Assembly: GCA_002803225.1 (NCBI GenBank) | Contig: NXFV01001302.1 | Coordinates: 1 to 60,653, forward strand | Source: Gamarada debralockiae | Lineage: Eukaryota > Ascomycota > Leotiomycetes > Helotiales > Hyphodiscaceae | Reading direction: 5' to 3' | Length of the DNA stretch: 60,653 nucleotides | Part shown: piece by piece, positions 33,387 through 45,158 of the stretch | Numbering within the stretch: the stretch's first letter is position 1 | Layout: each line of letters opens with the position of its first letter | Translations under genes and position numbers: made by a program | Notes under the pieces: generated by a model | What the model was told of the DNA's origin: nothing | Seen by the model: the letters and a program-made list of their open reading frames with translations, nothing else | Databases searched by the model: none

Positions 33387-34240
33387 TTACCTGAAGCTCG
33401 CCCTTAATAGCGTATTTACCTCTTCGTCCGAAATATATATACAACTATAATATTATTATTAGTAAATCATTAACTTTAAAAGGTAAGAAAACTTACTAGT
33501 TAATATAAGTTTAATAGCTACTTAATATAGTAAGCTATTAAAGCAAATAATCCGTGTGAATATTATTCTGATAGCTATTATATCTAGAGATATCTTCAGG
33601 ATCCTCGAAGACTAAACGGCAAACCGGGCAGATATCGTCCAAACTAACCAGCCTATCACTCCTACCCCCTTGGTGATGTTGGCCAGAAGTAGACATTGAC
33701 AGTGGTACTAGCTGAGTAGGTCCTCTTTGATTACTCCGTGGAGATTGGGTAATAGGATGCAAAGAAGCTGTGAGTGTACTTTGATCATTTGACGCTACTG
33801 GAATAGACAACTCCAGTGAGCTGTCTAGTTCTTGTCCTCGAATACTAGCACTCCGCCGACTCGCTGGAATAGACAGTTCTAGTAAGATTTCAGGTTCCTC
33901 TCCTCGAATACGAGCGCTCTGCTAAGGTATTAGAATAGATACTTAAGATAAGATTTCCGGTTTATACCCTCGAATACAAGCGCTCTACTGAGTTTGCTGA
34001 GTTATAACAGGTAGAGGTATATTATCTAGTATAGACAAGGATATATTAGACGCCGGATCTTCGAACTATATCCTTAAGCTAGTAACTATATCTCACTACC
34101 CTTAGTTCTAGCTCCTAGCTTTAGCCGAAGAAGGCTGTCTAGCTTATATCCGCTGCTATAGAATAGGGCTCTCATGAGATGCTGATTCCTGAGCCTCGTA
34201 TATAAAAGGAGGAATCAGTCGTTACTGTAGTTAAGGTAGT
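33387..34240 (-). pseudogene. RIP-killed homologue of the C4HC3 finger gene
   Basis: On the minus strand the finger reads C-PV-C-x12-Y-NS-Y-QNNI-H-TD-Y-x13-Y-IN-(C). That is the same x2, x12, x2, x4, x2, x13, x2 spacing as the intact protein encoded at 21124-21966, with four Cys codons turned into TAT. The last ligand codon is again split by an intron (33445-33496). Upstream, SIPVASNDQST parallels SITVTSNNQST of the intact protein. Three 22-residue repeats (SARIRGEEPEILLELSIP.., 66 bp each) occur at about 33805-34010; the intact copy lacks them. Exon 2 reads ISDEEVNTLLRASF and TAA at 33387-33389, comparable to KGDIRRLNRAS in the intact gene. The finger is dead; the gene start beyond 34240 is unclear. 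Confidence 0.83.
33445..33496 (-). other. Intron of the mutated C4HC3 homologue
   Basis: In reverse complement: GTAAGTTTTCTTACC at the donor and GATTTACTAATAATAATATT then ATAG at the acceptor, 52 nt. Position (inside the last Cys codon), length and 3' sequence match the 51-nt intron at 21741-21791. Confidence 0.78.
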
Positions 34241-34599
34241 AGTATAAAGCTTATTATAGGTTCTAAAGTATTAGGGAAAAGAAGCTAAAGAACCTTGCAC
34301 TACTCTAAGCTTGGGATAGTATATCTCCCTCTAGGGTAGTACTACCTATTATAGAAATAGAGGTCAGCTAACTTATTAGCCTCGTCTCTGATAAAGACTT
34401 AGTGAGTAGAAATTAACTAAAGTAAGGAATTTATTCTCTTTTAATCCGTGGTAGCTATTATTCTTTAGTAGTATCAGCCTTTTTCTTTGAGCTATACAGA
34501 ATATTAGAGGGGGTTACTATTGAACTCCTTAAATATAGGGGATATAATAAAGATATTGAGAGTAGGAAGGATTAAGTATAGAGTGGTTACGTGTAATAA

Positions 34600-34722
34600 T
34601 ATTTGGGCTTGAAAAGATTTGAAATTTGAGCGCAAGAGTTATACGTAAGAAGTTATATATAAGAAGTTGTATGCAAGAAGTTATATACAAGAAGTTATAT
34701 GTAAGAAGAGTTGAATGTAAGT
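34600..34722. repeat. Short AAGAAGTTATATRY tandem repeats
   Basis: Five to six imperfect copies of a 14-15-bp unit (AAGAAGTTATATGT, AAGAAGTTGTATGC, AAGAAGTTATATAC) lie upstream of the mutated C4HC3 homologue. The minus-strand ORF over them is a translation of the repeat. Confidence 0.7.
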
Positions 34723-35285
34723 GGGTAAGTAGGTAAGACATCATCCCCTTTATAATTTTCTGGCTGTAGAGTACATTGCAGTTGATATCTTCTGATAGGC
34801 TGTGAAATAATATGAATAGTATTATATAGCTATTCTCCCGGCGAAATATACTGGCATTAAGAGCTAGAGAGGCAGATACAAGGGCTAATGGATAAGATGG
34901 AAAATACTAACTTCCAGTTTAAGTTAACTGTCTGCCTATAGTAGAAACCCCTATCCTAGTATTAGTATTATTATAGTAATCTGTACTATAGCAACTTCTA
35001 GGTACTATAGTAATATCTAGCTAGGGAGTTGCAAATATAAGGCTAAGCTAAAGACTTAATATAGATTTCTATGAGAGAGAGTAGAGTTTCTAGATCTAAG
35101 GCTATTAATATAGGAAGGGGGCTTCGTACTTATGTACAGGTGCAAACTATATATGCAAGGGAAAGATATAAGATAGGAGTCAGAAATAGCACAAAACCCT
35201 ACTAGGTAGTATAATATGAACTCAGTGCTTATCAGGATATAATAAACTTAGATCTACTAAAAGGGGAAAGTGTTCTGTTTATTGC
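34723..35285. other. RIP-degraded spacer
   Basis: No coding frame or repeat was recognised. Confidence 0.4.
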
Positions 35286-35650
35286 CTACTTGGGGGAAGA
35301 TAAATACCTCTCGACTTCCTCTTCCTCAACTTCCTCAACTTCCTTAACTTCCTTAACTTCCTTAACTTCCTTAACTTCCTTAACTTCTATATCCTTTATA
35401 AGATAGTGAAAATTTAAGCCTAACTTCATAAATTCCTAGCTACCCTATAGAATCTCTAGCCTCTCTTAAAGCTTCTAGAACTTCTTAACTTCTTTATCTT
35501 TATTATTACCCTTAATCTCTTTTATACTCTCGAAGCTACAATGAAAATCTAAAGGTAACTTTATAAGTTCTCCGTTCTTCTTTAGAATCTAAGACCTCTC
35601 TTAGAGTTCCTTGATTTCCTGGGATCACATAAATACTAGTAGCGAGAGAT
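35286..35650 (-). pseudogene. Coiled-coil protein C-terminal fragment
   Basis: The minus strand reads EIKEL.ERS.ILKKNGELIK, LPLDFHCSFESIKEIKGNNK, KDKEVKKF.KL.ERLEIL, EFMKLGLNFHYLIKDIEVKE, then repeated EVK triplets, an acidic EEEE patch and VERYLSSPK with TAG at 35286-35288. The order (K)EL-ER-IL...-LIK-LPLDFH / KL-ER-EIL...-FMK-LGLNFH shows two tandem copies of a roughly 45-residue unit. RIP stops fall at Gln positions. The protein was a long coiled coil; partner and function are unknown. The upstream part was not found. Confidence 0.5.
35321..35388. repeat. 9-bp microsatellite CTTCCTTAA
   Basis: Seven to eight units of CTTCCTTAA/CTTCCTCAA encode Glu-Val-Lys/Glu triplets on the minus strand and so lengthen the coiled-coil tail in frame. 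Confidence 0.9.
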
Positions 35651-36654
35651 CGAAGCTCTCGAACATTTCCGTCTCAATTATATTATTATCTTTATTATAT
35701 TAAGTATATATAGTATTATTATAGCTAAACTAAGCCTATCCCTTATCACTATATATATTATACTTACCTTAAGCTTCGCCAAACCAAAAGCTATCCTTAC
35801 TCTTCTACTCGTATCCTTACTACTATACTTTATTATAGCATCAGAGAGTTGTAAGCTTATCTAGGCAAGTATCGCCTATATAATATAGCATATTATATTA
35901 GTAGCCAATCTACTATATAACTAAGAAGAACTTATGACTAGTAATTCTAGTATCTACTAGGAAGGTTATTTTATAGATAATAAAGATAGGGGTATTCGAA
36001 TCTTTATATATAGATATAGCAATTAATAGGAGCAGCTACTCTTCTCGAAGAATAGTAGTAGTTATACTAAAGCATATTCTAAGACTACTAGGGGGCTAGA
36101 TATTAAGACCTTTGTATATAAATCCAGTCATTATTATTAGGAGCTACAGTTTCCCTTAGTTGACTACAACAGCTTAGATAATAGCGGCAGCTCTAATGAT
36201 AATTTTATACTTGATATTAAGATTATTAAGTAGATAACAGCTAGAGCAGTAGGAAAGTAGAGTAGCTCGTATCAGCAGTTATAGTGGGAAGAAGAGCGTT
36301 GGTAATCAACCAAGCGGACAAAGGATAAGGAATAGGTTGAGGATCTGAGGATAGAGAGGAGGATTTAAATTTAAATTGAAATTACCTACAGATTTCCCTG
36401 CAAATCTCTCGTATGTCTATAAACTATTGTGCCCAGCAAGGGATTTTTGAGTTCTGACTTGGATGATAATTATAGTTGAAGTTGACGAATGCTGATGCTC
36501 GGAAGCGTGCTGTGGCAGAGGGGAGCGATGATAGAGACGTCTATATGCTGCGTACTTGACCTTTGGAGGTTAGCACCTGTGAGAAGGCTGTAGCTGCAGG
36601 TCAAGCCAATATGGCGAAAGAGAATAGGTTTGATTGTAGAAAAGGGGGCTAAAT
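35651..36654. other. RIP-degraded DNA; unmutated patch at 36370-36640
   Basis: A plus frame at about 36060-36170 reads TRGLDIKTFVYKSSHYY and has Ser/Asp-rich surroundings (DNSGSSNDNFILDIKIIK), a possible linker of a dead gene. The patch at about 36370-36640 is little mutated but has no domain. Confidence 0.3.
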
Positions 36655-37390
36655 TTAATCTAGTATAGAACGGCTCAAAGACAATCTTCCCTCTATCACA
36701 AGCAAAGCCGTTTACTATGTTTCCTTATTCGGATAGTAAGAGGATACTTCTTACTATCTAGTATAGGGACTAATATATCGTTGCTATGCTAAAGTTCACA
36801 GCTATAGAGCGGGTCTCTAAATCGCTTAATTCTACTCTTATAATTAGGCTGTCTAAATTTCGTATTAAGTTTCTATTATTTAATAAACTATTCTACAGGT
36901 TATAAGAATATACTAATACTTTAACGAAATAGTCTATTAAAGGCAAGGTAGAGATTAACCTAATTAGATAGATAGTATATATAAAACACTACTGCTTTCT
37001 AGAAACGCCTATATAGCTTATAAATATTATTTAGGCTAAGAAAGCTAATAGAGATCTTATTACTAGAGATTATATTAATAAAGAACTACATATAAGGGTA
37101 ACTTATTCTCAGATTCTATACGAGAGTACAGCTGTCTAGGCTTTGGGATAGAATAGAGCTATAGTACTTATAAAGCCTGCTATTGAACACTAGAGGCCTA
37201 TTAAGCTCAAAGAAGAAAGATACGGCCTTAAAAGCCCTAGTAATACCCTCTATATTACTGAGATAGTATTATACCTAGTTATAAAGGTATTATATCTTAT
37301 TAATATTATTAATATCTAGTTCCTTACTTATAAGAGGCAAATTTAGCCGGAACTACTATTTCTTTGCTTCCTTCTCTAAGCTATACTAGT
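36655..37390 (+). pseudogene. Unidentified helical RIP-killed ORF
   Basis: The plus strand reads NGSKTIFPLSQAKPFTMFPY, VAMLKFTAIERVSKSLNSTL, IIRLSKFRIKFLLFNKLFYR, AKKANRDLITRDYINKELHI, RVTYSQILYESTAV, AIVLIKPAIEH and IKLKEERYGLKSPSNTLYIT. The stops inside are RIP-type. About 240 codons. I considered an N-terminal DNA-binding region of a captain-type recombinase but saw no catalytic motif. The 3' end runs against the patatin-like remnant on the other strand. Confidence 0.38.
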
Positions 37391-39520
37391 GATCTTCCTA
37401 GCTAATCTAGCTGTTTAGAGATAATGACTCTATAGAGGCTCGATATAGCTGAGCTAGAGCTCTATCTTAGAAGATATTTCAAATGTTTGTAATAATAGGT
37501 AATAAGAGCTTCTACTCGAATCTAGTCCTAATCGAAAGAATAAGGTTATAGTCACTATCTTTCTAGATTCAGCGAACCTCATATAAGCCTAGCTAGATAA
37601 GGTTATTATATTTTAAAGCCCTATCCTAAAGTAGACTAAATGATCTAAGATATCTAGGTTTAAAATAACTAGGTATATTAGCCGTAACTTTGTAATACCT
37701 TTCTCTTAGAAGCTATACATAAGTACTATAGTAGTATATCTTATACTATCTATCATTAGCGAGCATAAGATCATTAGTCAACTGTACTTATGTCTCCTAG
37801 AGTAGTATCTCCTTAATAGGCTATATTACTCGAAGATATTTATATCCTAATATAGTATTAGCCTAGTTAAGATATAAAGGTATTCTAATACACTTAAATC
37901 TTTACTAGTATTACCCTCGCTATTATAATTCGTAATGAGATACAGCATTGCGTCGGATATTATAGTTATAGTAACAGCAAATTTCATCCTAGATAGTCTC
38001 GACTTAACTAAATTAAAGATAGGACCTAGGCTAAGTACTTCCTTTAGAGTCTCCTCTAATATAGTTGCGTTATACTTACTATCTTTAAGGTAAAATATAA
38101 AAATACGCCTAATTATTATATAGATTGAAATCCTTATACTAATATTAGATAGGAAGATTTTCTATACAAACTTATGAAAGAAAGTAAGATATTTCTTTAG
38201 GCTCTAATACTTGCCAAAGAGCCTAATAACTATAATACTACCTATTCTGTATTAGATTAAGTAATTTATAGTCTATTAATCTCTTACCTGAGCTTATTCC
38301 TATAGAAAAGTCGAAGTGCTCTTGAACTAGATAGGATAGATCAAGTGCCTGCTCGAACCCTTCTATGAAACCTAGTAATATAACTGCCCTTAATCTATCT
38401 CTATTAAAACTCAAGAATCTTACCCGATATATAGGTAGTAATATTCTTCCCTAGAAGTTGATTTCAGTCCTGTACTATAGGCAGGTACTAATATTGTAAT
38501 AGTACTCCCTGCCCTTTGTAGGCTTACTAAAGGTAGAAATGCTAATACAGATATTATATATACTATAGCTATACTCTATCTTATATTCTAGCTTCCTTTA
38601 AAGGTATATAAAGTAATTAGTATTAGATTTTAATAGTTGCTAGTATTAACTATTTCGCTCTAGGCTTCGTTGATAGAGTATAGTAGTAGACTAACTACTA
38701 TACTTCATCTAGGAAAACATAGATATTATATACGCCTTAATATTAGCATAGATCAATTCACTAGACAGCTGTAGAAAGTCTATAAACTTATAAACACTAA
38801 AGAGATAGGTATAATAATAGAAGATACAGAAGACTTCTAATAGATTGAAAACTCAGCTTTTATTAGTATATAAGAGAGTTTAATAATAAGCAGGATACTT
38901 ATAGTATATATTAGGAGGGAAGCTATCTAGAATAATAGCTGAGGCAATAAAGTCCCAGAGGATACTTTAAGATAGCTTATACTTAAAAGATAAGCCTATA
39001 AATAATATTAGGTATTACTAAAAGTTAGTAGGAACAGGATTACTCTCTCTTATAGAACTAATAAAATCAAAGGTATACTATAGTAATATAGTAAAATTAC
39101 ATAGCACTATATCAAAGAAAGCTATGATATGAATCATAGAGAATAATATATAAGTATTAATTCTTTTAGTACGGGACCTACTTGTTTTATCTTGCAGAAT
39201 TATCTCTAGGCTACTAAAAAGCTCTCGAGAAGGATAAGTTAATCCCAGGACATTTACTATATTTAATAAAGAGAATGATTCCGAGAATTTAGGATTAGAG
39301 AGTACTTGTAGATGAAATCAAAGAGCTTTAGAGTTGAAATCAGGCCTAGATATACTCGTGATAATAAGTAACTGAGGACGAATACTACCTGGTAAGCTGG
39401 ATATAGAGCCTATAGCTGTCCACGTGGCTACTCTCTTAATAATACTATCTAGGCCACTATAGTCTTGTGCAAATATACACAAAACATTAATAAATAACAA
39501 TAGTAACTAGGTATAAATAT
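37328..39520 (-). pseudogene. Patatin-like phospholipase with N-terminal RING-like Cys cluster, RIP-killed
   Basis: Patatin-like enzymes hydrolyse acyl esters with a Ser-Asp dyad. The minus strand reads DYSGLDSIIKRVATWTAIGS, ISSLPGSIRPQLLIITSIS, KFSESFSLLNIVNVLG, MIHIIAFFDIVL, ILWDFIASAIILDSFPPNI, as in the N-terminal region of fungal patatin-like proteins. Next, at about 38545-38630, is a Cys cluster now mostly Tyr (NYFIYL.RKLEYKIEYSYSI). Then RVRFLSFNRDRLRAVILLGF is the oxyanion DGGGxRG region with Asp to Asn, and HFDFSIGISSG is the GxSxG nucleophile motif (about 38285-38305), followed by an intron (GTAAGAG...). MKFAVTVTIISDAMLYLITN precedes the end, which is near 37328. Length fits the family. 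Patatin-like proteins are among genes recurrently carried by Starships. Upstream start not fixed. Confidence 0.82.
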
Positions 39521-41119
39521 AGTCTACTAAGTCCTACTATAAAGGTAGGCTGCCCTTATTGCCTGGCTAGGTTACTAGATAATTAATGATTTCGTAATAC
39601 AAATTTTTCTCTCTTAGATGTACCTAAGTATAGTTAAGAGAGCTATTAGCAATAATAACTAGATGTTTATTGCTTAGAGTTATAGGGTTAAGATATATAT
39701 TTATAATACTATAATTTCGATACCTGGATATATTACTACCAGGGAATAGCGCCCGTAGTACTCTTACTTTGGATTATTTACTAATAAATAAAATAAGAGA
39801 TAGATATTATTTTATAGGATAGGGAAGGGAATATATAATATTATAGAGTTAATATCTGTATTGAAGTACGAAGCTATTCTCGTCTTAGTGCACCTGTAGC
39901 CATAACTTATAAGTATATACTACTATAATTAGAAGAAGAAACTTGCTCTATAGCTATGGAAACTGGAGACTAGTCTCTCTTTATAGCAAGATAACTTATA
40001 ATAAAAGTTAAGGAGACTTAGATCTAGTGATTACTAAAGATTAGAGGGGCTCGAATAGTTACTAAGGATTATAGTATGATTAAGATAAGCAGAGATGATC
40101 TAGATAGCCGAGATAATAAATCCCCTCTGTTAGTAATAGTTGCCTACTATAGTAAAGATAGTCCTAGCTAGTAGAGCTATCTATACTAGATCGAGCGAGA
40201 TTATCTATCTTAATTATAATAGTATCTATAGTAAAGGAGTATAGAGGTCTCTAAATATAATACTTAACCTTATAAAGTTTATTAGCTGTACTTATTTTAA
40301 TAGAGTTATATTCTACAAAGTCCCCCGAGTTCTTTCTATATTCTTTTAGAGGCTACTCTAGTTATCTCCTCGGCTTACTATATATTCCTTTTATAAAATA
40401 CCTTAATAACTATATAAATATTCTCTCTTTAATTACTGTAGTTTAGATAATAATCTTTGTAAGTTGTTTAATAGTATACTCTACTTTAAAGCTTATAGTC
40501 ATTAGGTCTAGAAGTATACTTCTGTCCCTATATTGTCTCTAGCCGAATCTATTACTGTCTCGAACATAATAGCCTTAAAGACTATAATTCATATAATAAC
40601 TAGTATATAATTTAGAGTACACTCCAATACATTAGGTATTTAGGATATATTCTTCAGTAGATAGATTGTAATACTATAAGAGAGAAGTATAGTACAATAT
40701 TTACATATTAACAAAGAAAGATTAGAATTTACTAATCTCCTCCTTAGAGCTTAAAGGAAGCCTTTAGGGTATAGGCTATACTTCTATATACTACTAATAT
40801 TACAAACTTATCCAGACTAAAAGAAAGCTTAAGCATTTATAGAGACCTTAGAACAAGACTACTGGATATTAAGCACTAGCCAAAATAGTAGCTCAGCTAT
40901 ATAGTAGATGATTTAAAGGAAGATTTATATTATCTTAATCACTTGATAAGCTTATTAAAAAGGATTTGGACAGAGAATTATTTGAATCTCTCTATTTTTT
41001 ATTGTTTATTTTTTGGGGGGAATAATAGGCAATAATTTCAACCCGCTTTAATCATATGACAGATAATCTGTTCTCCCTTACATAAAGCTCTGATAGATTT
41101 GGTGAGGCGTATCCTTGAT
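39521..41119. other. RIP-degraded DNA, no gene recognised
   Basis: The first few hundred bases probably contain the N-terminus of the patatin-like gene. Farther on, short minus-strand frames (AEEITRVASKRI.KELGG; LLARTIFTIVGNYY) were seen near 39980-40380 but could not be assigned. Confidence 0.3.
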
Positions 41120-41221
41120 AAGGTGATCCTTTTAATAAGATGATCCTTTTGATAAGATGATCCTTTTGATAAGATGATCCTTTTGATAAGATGATCCTTT
41201 TGATAGGGTGACCTTTTAGAT
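41120..41221. repeat. 17-bp tandem array AAGATGATCCTTTTGAT
   Basis: Six units start at 41120, 41137, 41154, 41171, 41188 and 41205; a degenerate seventh follows. In reverse complement each unit contains AAAAGGATCATC, the same GGATCATC core as the 21-bp array at 6867. The ORF over it is a translation of the repeat. Confidence 0.93.
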
Positions 41222-41900
41222 GATGTGATATTTCGATAACCTGTTTTGATGAATATGTCACAATTAATAGAAGAATAACCTTTGTAATAATGCGTTCCTT
41301 TCTAAAATCATTTATAAAGGGGTCAGATGACGGAGAAAGATATTACAGTGGGGTTATGATTAGCTACTGACAAAAATATTCCTACTAATATTAACTGAGG
41401 TTACTCTGAGTGAATAGCTTTTAAACCAGCGATTAATAAGAGGTATTTAGCGATGTATATAGATATTACATAGCTATGTTACTTTATATTATAAGCATTC
41501 AAGAGTCGTATGGAATAGTTTTCAATTTCAGTCACTTTTTAATATATTCGCCTACAGTTATATTAATAGATCTAGGTATAAAATTAAGTATACAATTTAC
41601 TAAACACTATCCACAGTACTACTAATCCTGCTATTACTTATCTTAGCCTATCTTCTTCTCGGAACTATCTATCTTCGAAGTCTAATAACCTATATACTTA
41701 CGAAGGCAACTGTACTTTAGGAGTATTAGAGAGTTGGGCCTCTGGGCAACTGGTTTGATCTAGCTTTATTAGAAGGAGGCTTCTTTATACTAAGGAGGCG
41801 GAGCTTATAGTCTAAGTAGCTAAGTCATAAGTTATGGAAATCGATAATGATATTTAGTCTTAACTCTCTCTCCTTAGCTAACCTAAATAATGAGATATAT
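41222..41900. other. Little-mutated then RIP-degraded spacer
   Basis: No gene seen. RIP damage is weak up to about 41360 and strong after it. Confidence 0.35.
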
Positions 41901-44283
41901 ATTATACTTGAACTATACCTATTAGTACTGTATATAACTGCGGGCATAATTTTTAGAGAATATACCTCTAGGTATCTTTAGTTCTTAATAGTTAGAAAAA
42001 ATAGTACTCTCTAAGGAGGCCTTTCCATTATAATATAGTAGGATTCTAAAGACAAATAATAATACTATTAAGATACTTCTACCCAGACTACTATAATCAC
42101 CTAAATAATCTCGACCGCCTCCAAAGCCCTATATTATTCACTATCATTAATGACCTTCTATAGTACCAAGTATAAGTCATTTTAGGTGGTTTTCTAACCT
42201 TATAATATTAGATAGTCTTAATAGCTTATTGTAAAAGATAATCTATACCTAGCTCCGCGGCCAATTACTAACCTCCTTTAATTTAGTAATAAGGATAATT
42301 ACTCTAGACTAAGATTATATAAACATAGTCCTATTAAATTAAGGAAGAGAATCTTTAATATCTCGAATATAGCTGCTGTTATTTAGACGTTAATGATTAT
42401 GGCTTAAATTAATATAGCTTTAGTAACCTCCCCTATCTCCGCCATAGTATTCGTTTTCTTAACTGTATTCTAGCCAGAGCTTATTCCAAAGATTGAAATT
42501 ATTAAAGAAGACCTAATAATACTAATAATAAAGATAGTTAATATTACTAATACTTATAACTAGTAGTATTATACTCACTAGGCCGAACAGGAGCTTAGTA
42601 TTAGGTATACTAAGCTCGAGCGAGAGAAGCAAAGAAATCGATAATTCTAATACTAGATTAATAAATATATTAAAGTATTAGTATAATCGATATAGAATTA
42701 TAACTAGGTAATAAATTAATACTAACTTCTCTCGAATATAAATATAGCTCTCTTATAAGAGCTTTAGAAGGCTAAGTTAATAGTAGAGATATTAGAGGCT
42801 ATAATTCTGATACTCTACTAATTCTCCTCTAATTAAGATATTAGCAGAGGAATACTACAACTTAACAGGAAGACAGCTATTAGTTAAAGCAAAGGCTAAT
42901 ATTTAGGCTAGTTAAATATTAGAGGGTTTTTAGTTTCAACGAAATGAAGTCTTAATATTATATTAAAGAAGGTATATAGATAATATATTATCTATACTAG
43001 ATCATCTCTTTCTATACCACCTTCTTATATCATATTATCCTTAAGAATATAAAGAATATCTCTCGACTTATATAGAGCCTTAGTATTAAGTCCCTTTCGA
43101 GCTGCGTCCAAGATATCCCTTGACTTCTAAGATAGACTATTCGACTGGCCAGATATAATTCTCATCAAAGTATTATCTAATTTATTAATTCCTTTAATTC
43201 TAATGTCTATACGTTTGATTACCTTATTCAGGCTATAAATACTTATAGTTATCTACTAACTACAATTAACTTTATAATAGTAATTAACCTTAGGTTTCTT
43301 GGAACAGCAATAGTTACTATCGAAAACTATATTATCTCTTTCTATACTATCTTCTTATACTATATTATCCTTGAGATTATTAAGAATATCCCTTGACTTA
43401 TATAAAGTATTAGTATTAAGTTCCTCTCGAGCTATATCTAAGATATCCCTTGACTTCTAAGATAGACTATTTGACTAGTCAGATATAATTCTCGTTAAGG
43501 TATTGTCTAATTTGTTAATTCCTTTAATTCTAATGTCTATACGTTTAATTACCTTATTTAGGCTATAAATACTTACGGTTATCTACTAACTACAATCAAC
43601 TTTATAATAGTAATTAACCTTAGATTTCTTAGAATAGTAATAGTTATTATCGAAAGAGCCTAAGTTATTAGTATAGATAGTATACAGGGGGAATCCAAAC
43701 TCATATTCGCTTTTACTTTCTCAGTATATAGGATTAGAATCCTCTTCCTACTAGTGCTTTAAGGTTGGACTATTACTATAGAGTCGGCCTTAATATTCCA
43801 TAACTAGAGTATAGGCATTAGTAGCTTTATAGATTCTATAGGCAATAATATCTGGACTCAGCGATTAAATTAGTATAGTTATCTCGAGCTTAGGCCGCCG
43901 AACTAGTATCTCTATCTGGGCTATACCGAACTATACTACCTATAAGGCAATTATTGTACCTAGACTATTGTCAGTCTATCTGTATAAAAGATATAAATAA
44001 GAGTATACTTACTATCTATAGAATCCCTATAGCATTAGTAGGAAAAGTAGGAAGTCGGCTCCTCCTGAGAGTCTACTGCTATTACAGCATAACAGAGAAC
44101 TTGTAACAGTATAACTCTATCTTCATCATGTTCCTTAGCAGATCCCTTATCATTTCTTTCTATAATCAAATCATCTTCATTAGGCGAGTAGGGTGTTTCT
44201 AATGGTGCGTGAATTTGGGCTGGCGTGGTCGCTTAGTCAACCTGCGTATTAGAAGTATCTAAGGGTAGTATTTTGGGAGACAT
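41900..44283 (-). pseudogene. Unidentified RIP-killed gene with duplicated 110-residue unit
   Basis: The minus strand has a clear start at 44283: MSPKILPLDTSNTQVD, then HAPLETPYSPNEDDLIIERN, DKGSAKEHDEDRVIL and SQEEPTSYFSY. Several frame changes with GTAAGT-like donors follow, consistent with introns. Near 43900-43660 comes SPDIIAYRIYKATNAYTLVM and SKSEYEFGFPLYTIYTNNLG. Then two tandem 110-residue copies: KVIKRIDIRIKGINKLDNTL, MRIISGQSNSLS, SRDILDAARKGLNTKALYKS. Downstream frames toward 42350 include MAEIGEVTKAILI and AAIFEILKILFLNLIGL. The protein was multi-exon, with a disordered acidic N-terminus and helical repeats. No family recognised; helix-rich repeat architecture is all that can be said. 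Confidence 0.45.
43001..43656 (-). repeat. 330-bp in-frame tandem duplication
   Basis: Unit 1 is 43001-43330 and unit 2 is 43331-43656. Anchors such as TTGACTTCTAAGATAGACTA recur exactly 330 bp apart, and both copies read the same minus-strand frame. Differences between copies are mostly C/T or G/A changes. A smaller internal repeat (SRDIL twice, 24 residues apart) is visible inside each unit. Confidence 0.92.
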
Positions 44284-45158
44284 CTTGTAATGGGTGGGAT
44301 GCTTTAGGATTGGTCTGAGTGATAAAGATGAAGGAACAATAAAGTAGGGAGAAATAGCCTCTTTATCCTTTGGCTTTCAAAGGTAGATCTTGGGTATAGC
44401 CCTCTACGTTACTTGGGCTGGAGGGGGAGATAGGAGCAGCAGTGAAAAGGACTGAATAATTTATTATAGTCAGTATAACGGCCCTTAATAGCTCTACTAC
44501 GAACAGGGGAGAGAGATAATGAGTGCCAGCCTTTTTGTTCAGCTTAGTATGCAGACAAAGACGTATAGGCTTTGGCTTGTGCTAGACTCCCTCTACTCAG
44601 CTAGCGTATCGAGGGTCTGTACTTTGTGACGGAAGATATAGCAGTATATAGTTAACTCCGTATAAGTATCTTTTGAATATCCCTTCTACTCTGAAAATTC
44701 TCCTGTATCTTAGACCTAAAGAATGTATAGTACTAGACTAGGTAAACGTAAGCTTATATTAGGCTTTGTATTAGAGGTCTTAAATTAGAATATCTTTATC
44801 TTCTTTACGAGATAAGAATAGTAAACTAAGATTAAAAAACAGGACGACGCCGCGTATATATAGTTATATAATTATTACTATATATATAACTTGTCTTAAT
44901 CCGTACTTCAAGCTAAGCTAGCCGAAAGCAGGCCAAAGATCTTCTACGGATCTAATAGACTATTTAGTTAATTAGGTATACTAGGAGAAGTACTGCCCTA
45001 GAGGAGTACAAAGGAAAGCTAGGAGATGATTCCAGAGGAGGAGCCAGCTTCCGAAGGAGAAAACTATAAGAAGACTACTCGCTCCTATATCCTAAAGGTC
45101 AGCACTTGATCAATCTTCACTTCTTTATCTTCACCTCTACCAAGCGACCTCCTCTAAG
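44284..45158. other. Spacer between divergent dead genes
   Basis: It lies between the minus-strand gene starting at 44283 and the plus-strand gene starting at 45159, so it should hold both promoters. Mutation is patchy: weak at 44280-44640 and strong at 44640-45000. A poly-TA stretch (ATATATATAG) lies near 44855. No specific site is claimed. Confidence 0.4.

Noticed and set aside
36655..39100. Possible DUF3435 captain recombinase on the plus strand
   Set aside because: The helical frame at 36655-37390 lacks the R...HxxR...Y pattern, and the sequence after it is antisense of the patatin-like gene.
41052..41261. Minus-strand ORF with repeated KGSSYQKDHLIKRII
   Set aside because: Translation of the 17-bp tandem array; no start context or domain.
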